Positions 34,005 to 42,593 of a stretch of DNA of 44,413 nucleotides are shown piece by piece. Made by a program: the position numbers and the translations under genes. The DNA lies in assembly GCA_964639875.1 (NCBI GenBank), contig CAZXEM010000003.1, forward strand, positions 1 to 44,413. Direction: 5' to 3'. The stretch's first letter is position 1. Each line of letters starts with the position of its first letter. The DNA is from CAZQLW01 sp964639875 (lineage in GTDB: Archaea > Nanobdellota > Nanobdellia > Woesearchaeales > GW2011-AR9). The notes beneath the pieces were generated by a model. That model saw only the letters and a list, made by a program, of their open reading frames with translations. It was not told the DNA's origin and searched no databases.

Positions 34005-37000
34005 TCAATAGATAGTTAAGAGCCTATATGTTGACTCATGATACTCACTATTGGTAACAGTTACTTTGACAAGATAATCTCCTGGTTGAGCATTGTAAGG
34101 CATCTGTAAAACCAAGTTCTTGCTTTTTTGTTGTCCTGCCTTTAAGTCAAACTCTCCACCGGATTTTTTCAATCCTAAATCATAAACTAAAGCGGTAACT
34201 TTAAGGTCCTTCAACTTCTTATCACCATTATTTTTCATGTTAACTTGTAACGAAACATGCTCACCAGCGTTAGCAACTTCGGTACTCAACTTTACTGTTG
34301 CCAATTTAATGTTCTTGTAAGCTTCGCTAACACCAATAGTAAACTGCTGTTGAGCATACAACTGGCCGTCTGAGACGGTAATTAACACTTTTGCTTTCCC
34401 ATTATCAGTTGGTTCCCATTCAACCAATCCACTCTCACCAATAGTCATCCCTTCTGGTGCTTTAGAAAGGTAATAAATTAGTTTTTCTCCTTCTGGATCT
34501 GCTGCAACTAACTGATAACTGTAATCTTCATCTTCAGTAACGGTTGTTACTGGTTGTGAATAAATTACGGGTGCTTGATTAACAATAACAATTGTACACA
34601 AATCACCAATTCCATCACTGTTAGAATCTAACTGATCAGGATTAGCAGTTAAAGGACAATTGTCAACTTCATCACAAACACCATCATTATCAGCGTCTGA
34701 TAAACAAGGAATAACTTCACAAGCATCGCCAACACCATTATCATCACTGTCTAATTGATCAAGATTAGCAGTTAAAGGACAATTGTCATCTTCATCACAA
34801 ACACCATCGTTATCTGTGTCTACTAAACAAACAATTTCTTCACAAGCGTCACCAATTCCATCCATGTTAGAATCTAACTGGTCAGGGTTAGCAGTTAAAG
34901 GACAGTTATCATCTTCATCACAAACACCATCTTCATCGGTGTCTAATAAACAAGGTGTATCCAAAACCAAAATAGTGATTTTAACTTTTTTCGAAGAATT
35001 TGCTCCATGTTCGTCTTTTGCAACAAAAGTAACAAAGTAATCCCCCGCTTCACCAACATAAGTTTTCCACTGGAAAACATAAACATTTTCTTTTGTTGGG
35101 TGAGGACCTAAAACAATGTTTTTATTTAAAGCAATCCTTGAAGCTAATTCTAAAGTAATTTCATCACCATCTGAATCAGTTACTCCAATTTCAAACTCAA
35201 GACTATTACCTTCAGTAACTTCTTGATTTGGAAGGGGAGCAATCCGAGGTGCGTGATTAACAACAACAATTGTACAAGCGTCACCAATCCCATCCATGTT
35301 AGAATCTAACTGGTCAGGGTTAGCAGTTAAAGGACAGTTATCAAATTCATCACAAATACCATCGCCATCAGTATCACCATAAATATCTAAACAAGATAAT
35401 TCACAAGATTCAGTAACTGAAAATTGATAAGTTTCACTTACACTAGTTAATCCATCACTGATTACAACATCAAATTCGTACTTTCCACTATCATCACAAT
35501 CTGAAGTACCAGTAATTAGTAATTCATTTCCTGATTGTTGAGAGGAAACCCATTCTTCTGGTAAACCATTTACAACAAAGCTAAGTTCATCTTCAGCATC
35601 TCCATCAGTAGCAGTAACAGTTAATACAAGTGATTCACCTTCATCAACTATATCATTACCATTAATACTTAATGCAGGCATTTGGTTAACGTCATCAACT
35701 TTAACAAGAATAGTTTTAGTTGCATACAAGTTACCATCTGAAGCAGTAAAGACAAGTGTAACACTTTGACTTAACTTAGGATGAGTTACGTAAGTATAAT
35801 CTGGTTGCCAGGAAAATAAATAATTATTTTTGGCTGTTGCCGCTAAACTATATGGTTCTGAAAATTCAGTAGTAAAACAGTAAATACCGAAAAGAAGACA
35901 TTTCTTAACACCAACAGTTAAAGTATTGAATTCATCATCTTCAATTTCGAACTGTAAAGCCATACTTCCGCCTTCAACTAAATTGTAATTACCACCAATG
36001 TCATCTATGAACTCAGGAGCTTGGTTTACAGGCGCTTCAGGACATCCATTATTTGTTGCAGGCCCAGGTTCATTTGGACATAAATCCTGGTCATTAGGAG
36101 TACCATCTCCATCTGAATCAGAATCACAAACATCACCAATACCATCATTATCAGTATCTGCTTGGTTTGTATTTGCAATTAAAGGACAATTATCTTTCCA
36201 ATTGTAGATTCCGTCGTTATCTGCATCAGAGTCACAAGCGTCTCCCCAGCCATCTCCATCAACATTAGATTGATCAGGATTAAAAGTCATTGCGCAATTA
36301 TCATCTTCATCCATAATAACGTCATTGTCATCATCAGGATCACAAACATCGCCAACGCCATCATTTTCATTATCTGCCTGATTTGTGTTAGGAATGAACT
36401 GACAATTATCATTTACATCTAAGATGCCATCATTATCATCATCTAAATCACAAGCATTTCCTTCACCATCATTATCAGTGTCAGTTTGAAGAATGTTTTC
36501 ATCATTAATACAATTATCACAAACATCGCCATAACCATCATTGTCAGCATCTTCTTGATTAGGATTTTCGTTAGCGTAACAATTATCTTCATAATCAAGA
36601 ACGCCATCACAATCATAATCAGAACTACCTTCTCCACAAAGATCACCAACAACATCTAAGTTTAGTGAATGTGTTTGTGCACTAGTAGCGCTGTACTTAT
36701 CATCTAAAGTTATGGTAATAGTATATTCTCCCATTTTGTGATTATAATTAGCTGGACTAATAACTAAATTATAAGGAGAAGTAATTTGTTGATCATTTAA
36801 CAAAACCTTAATGTTAGCACCGTCAATTAATTTTACGGTTGCATAAATTGGATCTGCGGAAGCAAATAATCCAGTAGTGAATGAAACAGAGTCACCATTA
36901 CTGATCGTAGTACTTGTTCCTCCATTATCCCATTGCAGTTCCCCAGAAGGCCAAATTAAAGCCAGGGCAGCAGGAGATAATAAAAACATAAGCACTACAA

Positions 37001-37031
37001 TTAAAACAATTGTTTTATACGTAGTTTTCAT
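34005..37031 (-). CDS. Giant secreted protein with thrombospondin type 3 repeats
   Basis: About 1008 residues. A signal peptide (about 1-25) is followed by an Ig-like domain (about 30-130), a block of some seven thrombospondin type 3 calcium-binding repeats (about 135-330, unit DxDxDGxxDxxDNC), cadherin-like or Ig-like domains, a single repeat, another Ig-like domain, three nearly identical repeats (each with DNCPLTANxDQLDS), a cadherin-like domain and a CARDB-like end. The repeats should bind many calcium ions and make a stiff rod at the cell surface, suiting adhesion. The ATG at 37031 has GAGGT eight bases upstream. Fourth gene of a secreted-protein operon. Confidence 0.85.
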   Translation of the reverse strand: MKTTYKTIVLIVVLMFLLSPAALALIWPSGELQWDNGGTSTTISNGDSVSFTTGLFASADPIYATVKLIDGANIKVLLNDQQITSPYNLVISPANYNHKMGEYTITITLDDKYSATSAQTHSLNLDVVGDLCGEGSSDYDCDGVLDYEDNCYANENPNQEDADNDGYGDVCDNCINDENILQTDTDNDGEGNACDLDDDNDGILDVNDNCQFIPNTNQADNENDGVGDVCDPDDDNDVIMDEDDNCAMTFNPDQSNVDGDGWGDACDSDADNDGIYNWKDNCPLIANTNQADTDNDGIGDVCDSDSDGDGTPNDQDLCPNEPGPATNNGCPEAPVNQAPEFIDDIGGNYNLVEGGSMALQFEIEDDEFNTLTVGVKKCLLFGIYCFTTEFSEPYSLAATAKNNYLFSWQPDYTYVTHPKLSQSVTLVFTASDGNLYATKTILVKVDDVNQMPALSINGNDIVDEGESLVLTVTATDGDAEDELSFVVNGLPEEWVSSQQSGNELLITGTSDCDDSGKYEFDVVISDGLTSVSETYQFSVTESCELSCLDIYGDTDGDGICDEFDNCPLTANPDQLDSNMDGIGDACTIVVVNHAPRIAPLPNQEVTEGNSLEFEIGVTDSDGDEITLELASRIALNKNIVLGPHPTKENVYVFQWKTYVGEAGDYFVTFVAKDEHGANSSKKVKITILVLDTPCLLDTDEDGVCDEDDNCPLTANPDQLDSNMDGIGDACEEIVCLVDTDNDGVCDEDDNCPLTANLDQLDSDDNGVGDACEVIPCLSDADNDGVCDEVDNCPLTANPDQLDSNSDGIGDLCTIVIVNQAPVIYSQPVTTVTEDEDYSYQLVAADPEGEKLIYYLSKAPEGMTIGESGLVEWEPTDNGKAKVLITVSDGQLYAQQQFTIGVSEAYKNIKLATVKLSTEVANAGEHVSLQVNMKNNGDKKLKDLKVTALVYDLGLKKSGGEFDLKAGQQKSKNLVLQMPYNAQPGDYLVKVTVTNSEYHESTYRLLTIY
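34842..34910 (-). repeat. Near-identical DNA repeat within the TSP3 gene, copy 1
   Basis: A 69-bp segment that recurs at 35274-35342 with a single base difference. It encodes part of a thrombospondin type 3 repeat. More diverged copies occur at about 34611-34670 and 34726-34790. Recent duplication or gene conversion is likely. Confidence 0.7.
35274..35342 (-). repeat. Near-identical DNA repeat within the TSP3 gene, copy 2
   Basis: Second copy of the 69-bp segment at 34842-34910, one mismatch. Such repeats can change copy number between strains and can confuse short-read assembly here. Confidence 0.7.
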
Positions 37032-37042
37032 TTTATGTAACC

Positions 37043-38203
37043 TCATTCTTCTTTTTCTACAGGACAGTAACCCAATTTAATCCAGAACTGAGGATCAATC
37101 TTGTTAAAGTCAGTTGCAGCACCAATGTAAGGTGCTAAACATAATTTTTCAGATAACTTGATTGGAACATCAATACCAAACAAAAGTGCATGAGTGGTAT
37201 CCATTTTTTCCGGTGACTGGTTATCGTTATGTTGATAAGTTTCTAAAACAGTACCGTTAGAATCCCTAATTTCTTCATGTCGACTTTTGCCTTCTTTACC
37301 AAAACCAACTTGATAACCGGCGCTTCCTAAAATTCCAAATTTCTTAAACATTTTACCCATGTTTACTTTTGCTGCAAAATATTTTTGTTGAATTTCTTTC
37401 TCACCATCAGTGTGTAATGTTCCTAAAGCAGTTTCAACAGGATCTTTAGAATCATCTAAAGTATAATTTTTCCCAAGGAAACCTAATTCTAATCCCCAAA
37501 CAAAAGTGGAATTAGTTACTCGATTGTAACCAACAACTCCGCCAGGAACAAATACATTATTATCAGTATCATACTGTCCTACAAATCCAACATAAACAAG
37601 ATCAGTTGTTCTTGCTACGGTTGAAGGAGCAATTACTTCTTCTAAAGTTTTATTTCCTGGAACTTGAAAACTTTGCCTTTCTATTTTTTCAACTTTAACT
37701 CCAGTATTACCAGGAGTAGCAGCAACTTTTTCAGCAACAATAGTTCCTAAATTAGTAAAAACAGTTTCACCTTCTGGACTGTTAACTCTTGATTCAGTAG
37801 TTTCACATCGACCATTTTCATTAGCATCATGGCATAACTCAAGACCTTTCTCAACTGGTAAAACCACCCATTGATAATCGTCAAAATGACCTAAAAAGTT
37901 ATCCATGTTTTGTGTTCTTGGACTATGGTCAGCAACTAAATCTTTAATCTCGCATTTGATACCACCATAAACATCTGCTGCGTTTTCAGCAGTAATTTCT
38001 ACTCTATCTCCTTCAACAGGAACATAAAATAAGTTTGTAGTTTCGGAAGTTGCTTTCTTTGCACCAGTAATAGAAACATTAGTTTCAGTTTCAACAGTAC
38101 TTTCAACTGGTTTTTCTGCTTCTTGTGCAGAAGCAACACCTGCTCCATAACTAAGTCCTGCAGCAATTACTGCAGCTCCAAATAATTTTTTTAGACCATT
38201 CAT
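37043..38203 (-). CDS. Secreted protein, possibly beta-barrel
   Basis: A 386-residue protein with a bacterial-looking signal peptide (LSYGAGVASA before Gln27). The middle (about 60-190) is a soluble part; the last 190 residues are beta-rich with alternating hydrophobic residues and aromatic girdles (FVWGLELGFLGKNYTL, FGILGSAGYQVGFG, ALLFGIDVPIKL, CLAPYIGAATDF, FWIKLGYCP), which resembles outer-membrane porin-like strands. I do not recognise a named family. An archaeon with one membrane would have no place for an ordinary barrel, so the similarity may be superficial. One base from the next-upstream gene's stop. Confidence 0.65.
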   Translation of the reverse strand: MNGLKKLFGAAVIAAGLSYGAGVASAQEAEKPVESTVETETNVSITGAKKATSETTNLFYVPVEGDRVEITAENAADVYGGIKCEIKDLVADHSPRTQNMDNFLGHFDDYQWVVLPVEKGLELCHDANENGRCETTESRVNSPEGETVFTNLGTIVAEKVAATPGNTGVKVEKIERQSFQVPGNKTLEEVIAPSTVARTTDLVYVGFVGQYDTDNNVFVPGGVVGYNRVTNSTFVWGLELGFLGKNYTLDDSKDPVETALGTLHTDGEKEIQQKYFAAKVNMGKMFKKFGILGSAGYQVGFGKEGKSRHEEIRDSNGTVLETYQHNDNQSPEKMDTTHALLFGIDVPIKLSEKLCLAPYIGAATDFNKIDPQFWIKLGYCPVEKEE

Positions 38204-38204
38204 T

Positions 38205-39011
38205 TTATTCCTCCTTACCTAAAGGTTTGTACAGTAATGATTTTCGAAATGTTTCCATTTCATCAAAACTTTGTAGAGTTTTCAAATGAGCAAAATCAAA
38301 CAGTTGCCCACCGGTAGTATAATTTTTGATCCTTTCCGAAGGATCACACTTTCCATTTTCTAACATTGCATCAATGTAAGGTTTACGATCGCCGTCAAAC
38401 AAAACTTGACCGATACCGTCTGTACAGAAATACACGCCTTCTTTAGTAACATCAATAATTACTGGAACGCCATGCTGGTCAACAAGTTCTTTCTGCATTT
38501 CCCATTTAACAACCCGAGGATCATAAGTGTCCTCAACAGGGTCAAGTTTTGCAGTAGGTCCTTCTTCAGCCACTAGTTCAGTTACAGGTTCGGCTGCAGG
38601 TTCGGCTGCAGGTTCAACTACTTCTTCAGCTGCAGGCTCATCCATAATTTCATCTAAGTTTGCATCTGCAGGAACCATTTCTAGGGTCATTTCCCCTTCA
38701 GCTTCAGTTACTTCAACTGGTTGTTCAGCAACTGCAGTATCAACAGGTGCAAAATAAGTATCGTTAGCTGCAACTGCTTGCGCGTAAAGTGATTCTTGTA
38801 ATGGTTTATTTTCAGCAAACTGTTTTTCAGTAAGATAAACTGGTTTTGCATCAACAGTAGAATTGTAAACTACCACATTCATTTTAGGGTTACTAACATC
38901 TGATTTGATGTTGTACATCCATGGTGTACAAGATGCAAATAACATTGCTGCTCCTGCCAAAACCAGGGATCCTTTTCCAACAAGATGATCAAGATTTTTT
39001 CTTATTTTCAT
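38205..39011 (-). CDS. Secreted lipoprotein with Pro/Glu/Ala-rich linker
   Basis: A 268-residue protein. The signal ends in lipobox MLFASC with Cys28. An N-terminal portion, then a low-complexity Glu/Ala/Pro/Val stretch (about residues 95-155, with repeated EPAAE units) leads to a C-terminal domain with conserved-looking FCTDGIGQVLFDGDRKPYIDAML and Cys pair. The function is not recognised. It lies between the coiled-coil anchor gene and the barrel-like protein and is clearly part of their operon. The end IKNYTTGG...LGKEE is similar in ending style to the next protein (both end KEE). Confidence 0.65.
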   Translation of the reverse strand: MKIRKNLDHLVGKGSLVLAGAAMLFASCTPWMYNIKSDVSNPKMNVVVYNSTVDAKPVYLTEKQFAENKPLQESLYAQAVAANDTYFAPVDTAVAEQPVEVTEAEGEMTLEMVPADANLDEIMDEPAAEEVVEPAAEPAAEPVTELVAEEGPTAKLDPVEDTYDPRVVKWEMQKELVDQHGVPVIIDVTKEGVYFCTDGIGQVLFDGDRKPYIDAMLENGKCDPSERIKNYTTGGQLFDFAHLKTLQSFDEMETFRKSLLYKPLGKEE

Positions 39012-39034
39012 TTTTTATTCCTCCAAATAATTAT

Positions 39035-40324
39035 TTAATCACGTAAAAATGCACAATTATACTTAACGCAATCTTTAGGTTGACATTCTTTTTCTTTGTA
39101 AACTTCTTTTTCTATAATCTCAGGTGCAGGACAAGTTTTAGTTGGACAAGTTGTCTCCCGAGCAATTTTTAGTTTACTTTCACAACTAGCTAAGTCATCG
39201 CTTGCAGTTTCAAATTGTTTTTTGTAACTAGCATTGTCGTCATTATTATTTTTAGCATCAATTAAATTTTGATTACACGTTCGATAAGATTGAAGACACT
39301 CATCAAGCGTACCTTTCTTGAAAGCAGCTAAAGCGTCACAGTCAGCAAGACCATCTGCACAGGATCCTAATTCTCCCCATAAATAATCAACTTCGCCAAG
39401 ACAAGTAAGAGTTGAACCAATGTTAGCAGAATTATCATCTTCACAAGTAGCATAATCTGTTTTACAATCATTATTTTTAATTTGACAGGCAATCAAAGAA
39501 AGAGACTTTTTATCTAACGCTTCTCCTCCTGTAGCAATTGTCTCTTTTGCTTTACCTAATTGTAACCCTAAACCCTCATTTGATGTAGATAACTGGTTAT
39601 TTCTCCGAGTTAAACTTTCATTCTCTTTAACAACTTGAACATAAGCAGGATTGCCTTCAACAGGGACAAACGATTTTTCACCATGATATTCAATGTAAGC
39701 GTTAGTTCCAAACAAACTAATTGTAGCTCCTAATAAGAAACCAACAAGACCATATTTCATTTTTCCATTTGATTTATCTTCTTTCATTTTTTCATACCCT
39801 CCTGGGCCGTTAACATCTTCAGGTATCCCTGTTAATTCTTCACTTTTTTGTTCCACTGGTTCACTTTTTTGTTCCGGAAGATTAGGTGGAACATTTGGTA
39901 GAACAGTTGTTTCTTGTTTTTCATTATCTACAACAACTGCTGCTTCGTAAACGGTATCATCATTTTTTTTCTCAGAATCAGCACTTTCATTAAAATTAGC
40001 TTGTTCTCCTGGTTGTCCTGAAGTTTGTTCTTCTGGTATAAACCAGGCTGTATTATCAAAATCGTTATTAGGATTACTTTCCTCTGATGTGGGTTCATCG
40101 GTTGGTTCATTTTTTAGAACTGGCTTATCACTAAAGTAAATTTCTAAATATTCAACAAATTCTTTAGTGTTGCCCGGAACTTCTTTACCTTCAACAGTTG
40201 TCGAATAAATAATGCCGTCGTCTTTAATTAATGAATCTGATTCATTAAGAGCAATGACAATTTCTTCCTCACTCCTACCTATTTTTTCCACCAATAAATC
40301 TATTGTATCGTTTCTATTACCCAT
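39035..40324 (-). CDS. Single-pass membrane protein with cysteine-rich ectodomain
   Basis: About 429 residues. The N-terminal cytoplasmic part begins with a small helical domain (IDLLVEKIGRSEEEIV) and a Pro/Glu/Asn-rich linker. One transmembrane helix lies near residues 190-210 (YGLVGFLLGATISLFG). The outer part starts with a coiled coil (ESLTRRNNQLSTSNEGLG) and continues with about 15 cysteines in evenly spaced pairs, ending near CVKYNCAFLRD. It may tether the secreted operon products. The ATG at 40324, seven bases after GGTGG, is preferred over one nine codons earlier. First gene of the four-gene secreted operon. Confidence 0.7.
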   Translation of the reverse strand: MGNRNDTIDLLVEKIGRSEEEIVIALNESDSLIKDDGIIYSTTVEGKEVPGNTKEFVEYLEIYFSDKPVLKNEPTDEPTSEESNPNNDFDNTAWFIPEEQTSGQPGEQANFNESADSEKKNDDTVYEAAVVVDNEKQETTVLPNVPPNLPEQKSEPVEQKSEELTGIPEDVNGPGGYEKMKEDKSNGKMKYGLVGFLLGATISLFGTNAYIEYHGEKSFVPVEGNPAYVQVVKENESLTRRNNQLSTSNEGLGLQLGKAKETIATGGEALDKKSLSLIACQIKNNDCKTDYATCEDDNSANIGSTLTCLGEVDYLWGELGSCADGLADCDALAAFKKGTLDECLQSYRTCNQNLIDAKNNNDDNASYKKQFETASDDLASCESKLKIARETTCPTKTCPAPEIIEKEVYKEKECQPKDCVKYNCAFLRD

Positions 40325-40501
40325 ATTTAATCCACCCCACACTATAACCAAATTATAAATACTACTCTGAAGTAGACACCCCTATATAAATGTTTTGCAA
40401 TAATTGTTAAAACGGAGTAGTAACTGCAAGTGAGAGGTGAAAATCGACTAAAAACGAGATTAGAACAGTAAAAAATTAAAATTAAAAACGGTTAAACACA
40501 T

Positions 40502-41659
40502 TCAAAAAAGTGAGTATAAAATTCCTAAAGCAAACATAACCATCAAGAGAACACCTAACACTTTTGGAAGATGAATGGCATATTCTGGTTTTCGGTCACC
40601 CTGTTTTTTAGCTTTCCAAAACATTAAGATGATAATGATCCCTTCAATACCTCCAGCAATACCTCCCGTAATTGCTAAAGCTTGAATGAACGAGGTCATT
40701 CCCGAAATTCCAATTAAGAATGGAATAGAAACAGTAAGAAGAAATGCAACATTTCTGGTTGTGTGTAAATCAATATCATAAACCCATAATAATGCTAACC
40801 CTAAAGCTAGAAAAGAAGTACTCATCGAAAATATTGCGAACAAGTTCCCTAACAGTTCCATTATTTTTCCACCAACAACATCACCTAAAGTAGTAGTAGC
40901 AATCTGACCAGTACTTGCCCCGGTTACTCCTACAACTACAAAAGCAAACAAAGCGTAAGTAATTAAAGGAACACTACTACCAATGATAATCGCTTTCTTG
41001 ATCAACTTTTTATTATCAGTACAAATAGATTTCATTTCTGGGATAGCGGCAGCACCAACAAAAGCAAATAAGATTACCCCGTAAGGAAAAAACAATTGAG
41101 TTTTATCATAACCAGTAAGGTTTCCAGAATCAATATGAAAAGTTCCCCAGATAATGATGGTGATGATAATTATTAACATTATCGCTCCGAATATTATTTC
41201 TGTTTTCCCAACTGATTGTAATCCTAAATAAATCAAAGTTGAAAGGAAAACAAAAAAGCAAATACTGAAAATTAAAGCAACGTTAATTTCAAATCCAATA
41301 AAAGATAATGACTTTTGTCCTAAACCAAAAATGTCAGCTAAGACTTTCCCTCCACCAATAAAATATGCAGTTAACGCACCATAAATTCCAAAAACAATAG
41401 AAAAAGTCATAATCCTTTTTCCCCATTTTCCTAAATATTTTTCTGCATATCCCGGAAGTTGATGTCTGCCTTTTGTTCTTAAAGCTATTTCACCAATACA
41501 AAGATTAATTATTAAAACAGCAACACCAAGAATAGCTAAAATAATCATTCCGGGAATAAAACCGGATTTAGAAATGGCGTAAGGGATACCTAAAACTCCT
41601 GCACCAATAATTGTTCCAACTAACGTTGCCGTAGCGGTAATTAATTTTTTATCTACCAT
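40502..41659 (-). CDS. Amino-acid permease, aromatic/APC type
   Basis: A 385-residue transporter with about 11 transmembrane helices. The first helix has GTIIGAGVLGIPYAISKSGF, the unwound glycine-rich substrate-site pattern of the amino-acid/polyamine/organocation superfamily, closest to the tryptophan/tyrosine-permease and AAAP (SLC38-like) groups. Phrases FAFVGAAAIPEM and GEIALRTKGRHQLPGYAEKYLG also fit. It likely imports an amino acid with H+ or Na+; the specificity is not readable. A TATA-like ATATATAA stretch is about 36 nt upstream. Divergent from the structured RNA and homing endonuclease. Confidence 0.85.
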   Translation of the reverse strand: MVDKKLITATATLVGTIIGAGVLGIPYAISKSGFIPGMIILAILGVAVLIINLCIGEIALRTKGRHQLPGYAEKYLGKWGKRIMTFSIVFGIYGALTAYFIGGGKVLADIFGLGQKSLSFIGFEINVALIFSICFFVFLSTLIYLGLQSVGKTEIIFGAIMLIIIITIIIWGTFHIDSGNLTGYDKTQLFFPYGVILFAFVGAAAIPEMKSICTDNKKLIKKAIIIGSSVPLITYALFAFVVVGVTGASTGQIATTTLGDVVGGKIMELLGNLFAIFSMSTSFLALGLALLWVYDIDLHTTRNVAFLLTVSIPFLIGISGMTSFIQALAITGGIAGGIEGIIIILMFWKAKKQGDRKPEYAIHLPKVLGVLLMVMFALGILYSLF

Positions 41660-41747
41660 CTTTTTTTATGATATAGTAAAGTATAAGTGTTTATATATGT
41701 TTTGTAGAAAGTAAAAGCCACTACCCACTGGTCAAGTGCGGGCAAAC

Positions 41748-41756
41748 TATATAAAT
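41748..41756 (+). promoter_or_regulatory. TATA box before the structured RNA
   Basis: TATATAAAT, one of the best TATA matches in the window. The expected transcription start about 27 nt downstream falls at 41779-41780, exactly where the long stem of the RNA at 41780-41867 begins. An imperfect inverted repeat (CCCACT at 41724-41729 with AGTGCGGG at 41735-41742) sits just upstream and might be an operator. Confidence 0.6.
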
Positions 41757-41779
41757 AAGTTCTACCACTAGAAATAACG

Positions 41780-41867
41780 AAAAAGAGTTGAAACAAAACT
41801 ACCAAATTAAGATTTTCTTTCAAAAGATAAAATCTATTATGTAGTTACGTTGGGCTTGCTCTTTTTC
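41780..41867 (+). ncRNA. Predicted structured small RNA or 5' leader
   Basis: Three nested helices can form: GAAAAAGAG (41780-41788) with CTCTTTTTC (41859-41867), ACTAC (41799-41803) with GTAGT (41841-41845), and AGATTTT (41811-41817) with AAAATCT (41829-41835). The asymmetric inner loop of 10 and 13 nt between the first two resembles an H/ACA guide pocket, but I see no clear ACA box (AAA follows). The 3' end is U-rich and could be a terminator. It is either a small RNA or the leader of the homing endonuclease mRNA. Confidence 0.5.
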
Positions 41868-41873
41868 TAAACC

Positions 41874-41902
41874 CCAATCTAAATTAGGCGAAGATTGGAG
41901 GT
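41874..41902 (+). promoter_or_regulatory. Hairpin partly covering the endonuclease ribosome binding site
   Basis: CCAATCT (41874-41880) can pair with AGATTGG (41892-41898), 7 bp around an 11-nt loop. The ribosome binding sequence GGAGGT at 41897-41902 overlaps the 3' arm, eight nt before the ATG. Such a hairpin would lower translation of the endonuclease. Confidence 0.45.
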
Positions 41903-41910
41903 AAATATAA

Positions 41911-42546
41911 ATGAAATATACTGAAGAATTAGCTGAAATTATCGGCATCATGTTAGGAGATGGATGTTTGTGTAAAGCCAAAAAAGGAAATAACACCTAC
42001 AGCACAATAATTACTTCTGGGAAAAATGAAAAGCATTGGATTAATTACGTTAAGAATCTATTTGCAGACTACTTTAATCAAACTTTTAAAATAGTAGAAA
42101 TAAAATATGGATTACAAGCAAGAAATTATAGGGGTAATGTTGCTGAACACCTAATAAAAGCTGGCTTACACCATGGAAACAAAATAAACAACAAAGTAGA
42201 AATTCCGCCATGGATATTTCAAAAGAGAAAATTCTTATTAAAAGCAGTGCAAGGTTTATTTGATACAGATGGGTGTGTTTACAACAAATACGGAAACTAT
42301 GCACAAATAGAATTTAAGTTTGGTTGTATTGAAACAACAAGTTCTGTTCACAAAGCCGTTAGTAGTTTAGGATTCAACCCCACAAAAATACAAAGACAAA
42401 TCCATAGTATTACTGGAAGATTTCTGTGGAGATTTTATCTTTCAAGACAAGGAGAAATAGACTTATTTTTTCAGAAAGTGAAACCCAAGAATCAAAAGCA
42501 TCAATTAAGATACAAAAAAATAAAAAGTGGGGACACTGGGATTTGA
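41911..42546 (+). CDS. Free-standing LAGLIDADG homing endonuclease
   Basis: A 211-residue protein with two LAGLIDADG helices, EIIGIMLGDGCL (residues 9-20, catalytic Asp17) and AVQGLFDTDGCVY (112-124, catalytic Asp120), so it should fold as a monomer that cuts a long, specific DNA site. It is not inside an intein or a visible intron but its last six codons lie within the T-arm end of the tRNA-Trp gene, transcribed in the opposite direction (19-bp overlap). The ATG has a strong GGAGGT site. Neighbouring tRNA introns make it a candidate agent of their spread. Confidence 0.88.
   Translation: MKYTEELAEIIGIMLGDGCLCKAKKGNNTYSTIITSGKNEKHWINYVKNLFADYFNQTFKIVEIKYGLQARNYRGNVAEHLIKAGLHHGNKINNKVEIPPWIFQKRKFLLKAVQGLFDTDGCVYNKYGNYAQIEFKFGCIETTSSVHKAVSSLGFNPTKIQRQIHSITGRFLWRFYLSRQGEIDLFFQKVKPKNQKHQLRYKKIKSGDTGI
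42513..42526 (-). terminator. T-run terminator of tRNA-Trp
   Basis: On the minus strand, directly after the tRNA 3' end, the sequence is CTTTTTATTTTTTT, a typical archaeal oligo-T terminator. It lies within the coding region of the converging endonuclease gene. Confidence 0.6.
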
Positions 42547-42547
42547 A

Positions 42548-42578
42548 TTTCTGAACAATAAGCATTCACTTACCATTT
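42548..42578 (-). other. tRNA-Trp intron 3 (T-arm, after position 53)
   Basis: 31 nt inserted between the 5' arm of the T-stem and the T-loop. It folds as a textbook bulge-helix-bulge: 4-bp helix TCTG/CAGA, 3-nt bulges GGA and AAT, and a 9-pair inner helix AATGGTAAG/CTTATTGTT including wobbles. Cutting after the second base of each bulge restores exactly TTCAAAT next to CTGGG. Confidence 0.85.
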
Positions 42579-42593
42579 CCCAGATCTAAGGCT

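Noticed and set aside
38527..38757. Plus-strand frame opposite the lipoprotein linker
   Set aside because: It is the antisense of the Glu/Ala/Pro-rich repeat and reads as low-complexity Ser/Ala.
41911..42546. Transposase or integrase
   Set aside because: The motifs are LAGLIDADG helices; there are no terminal repeats or DDE/tyrosine-recombinase signatures.
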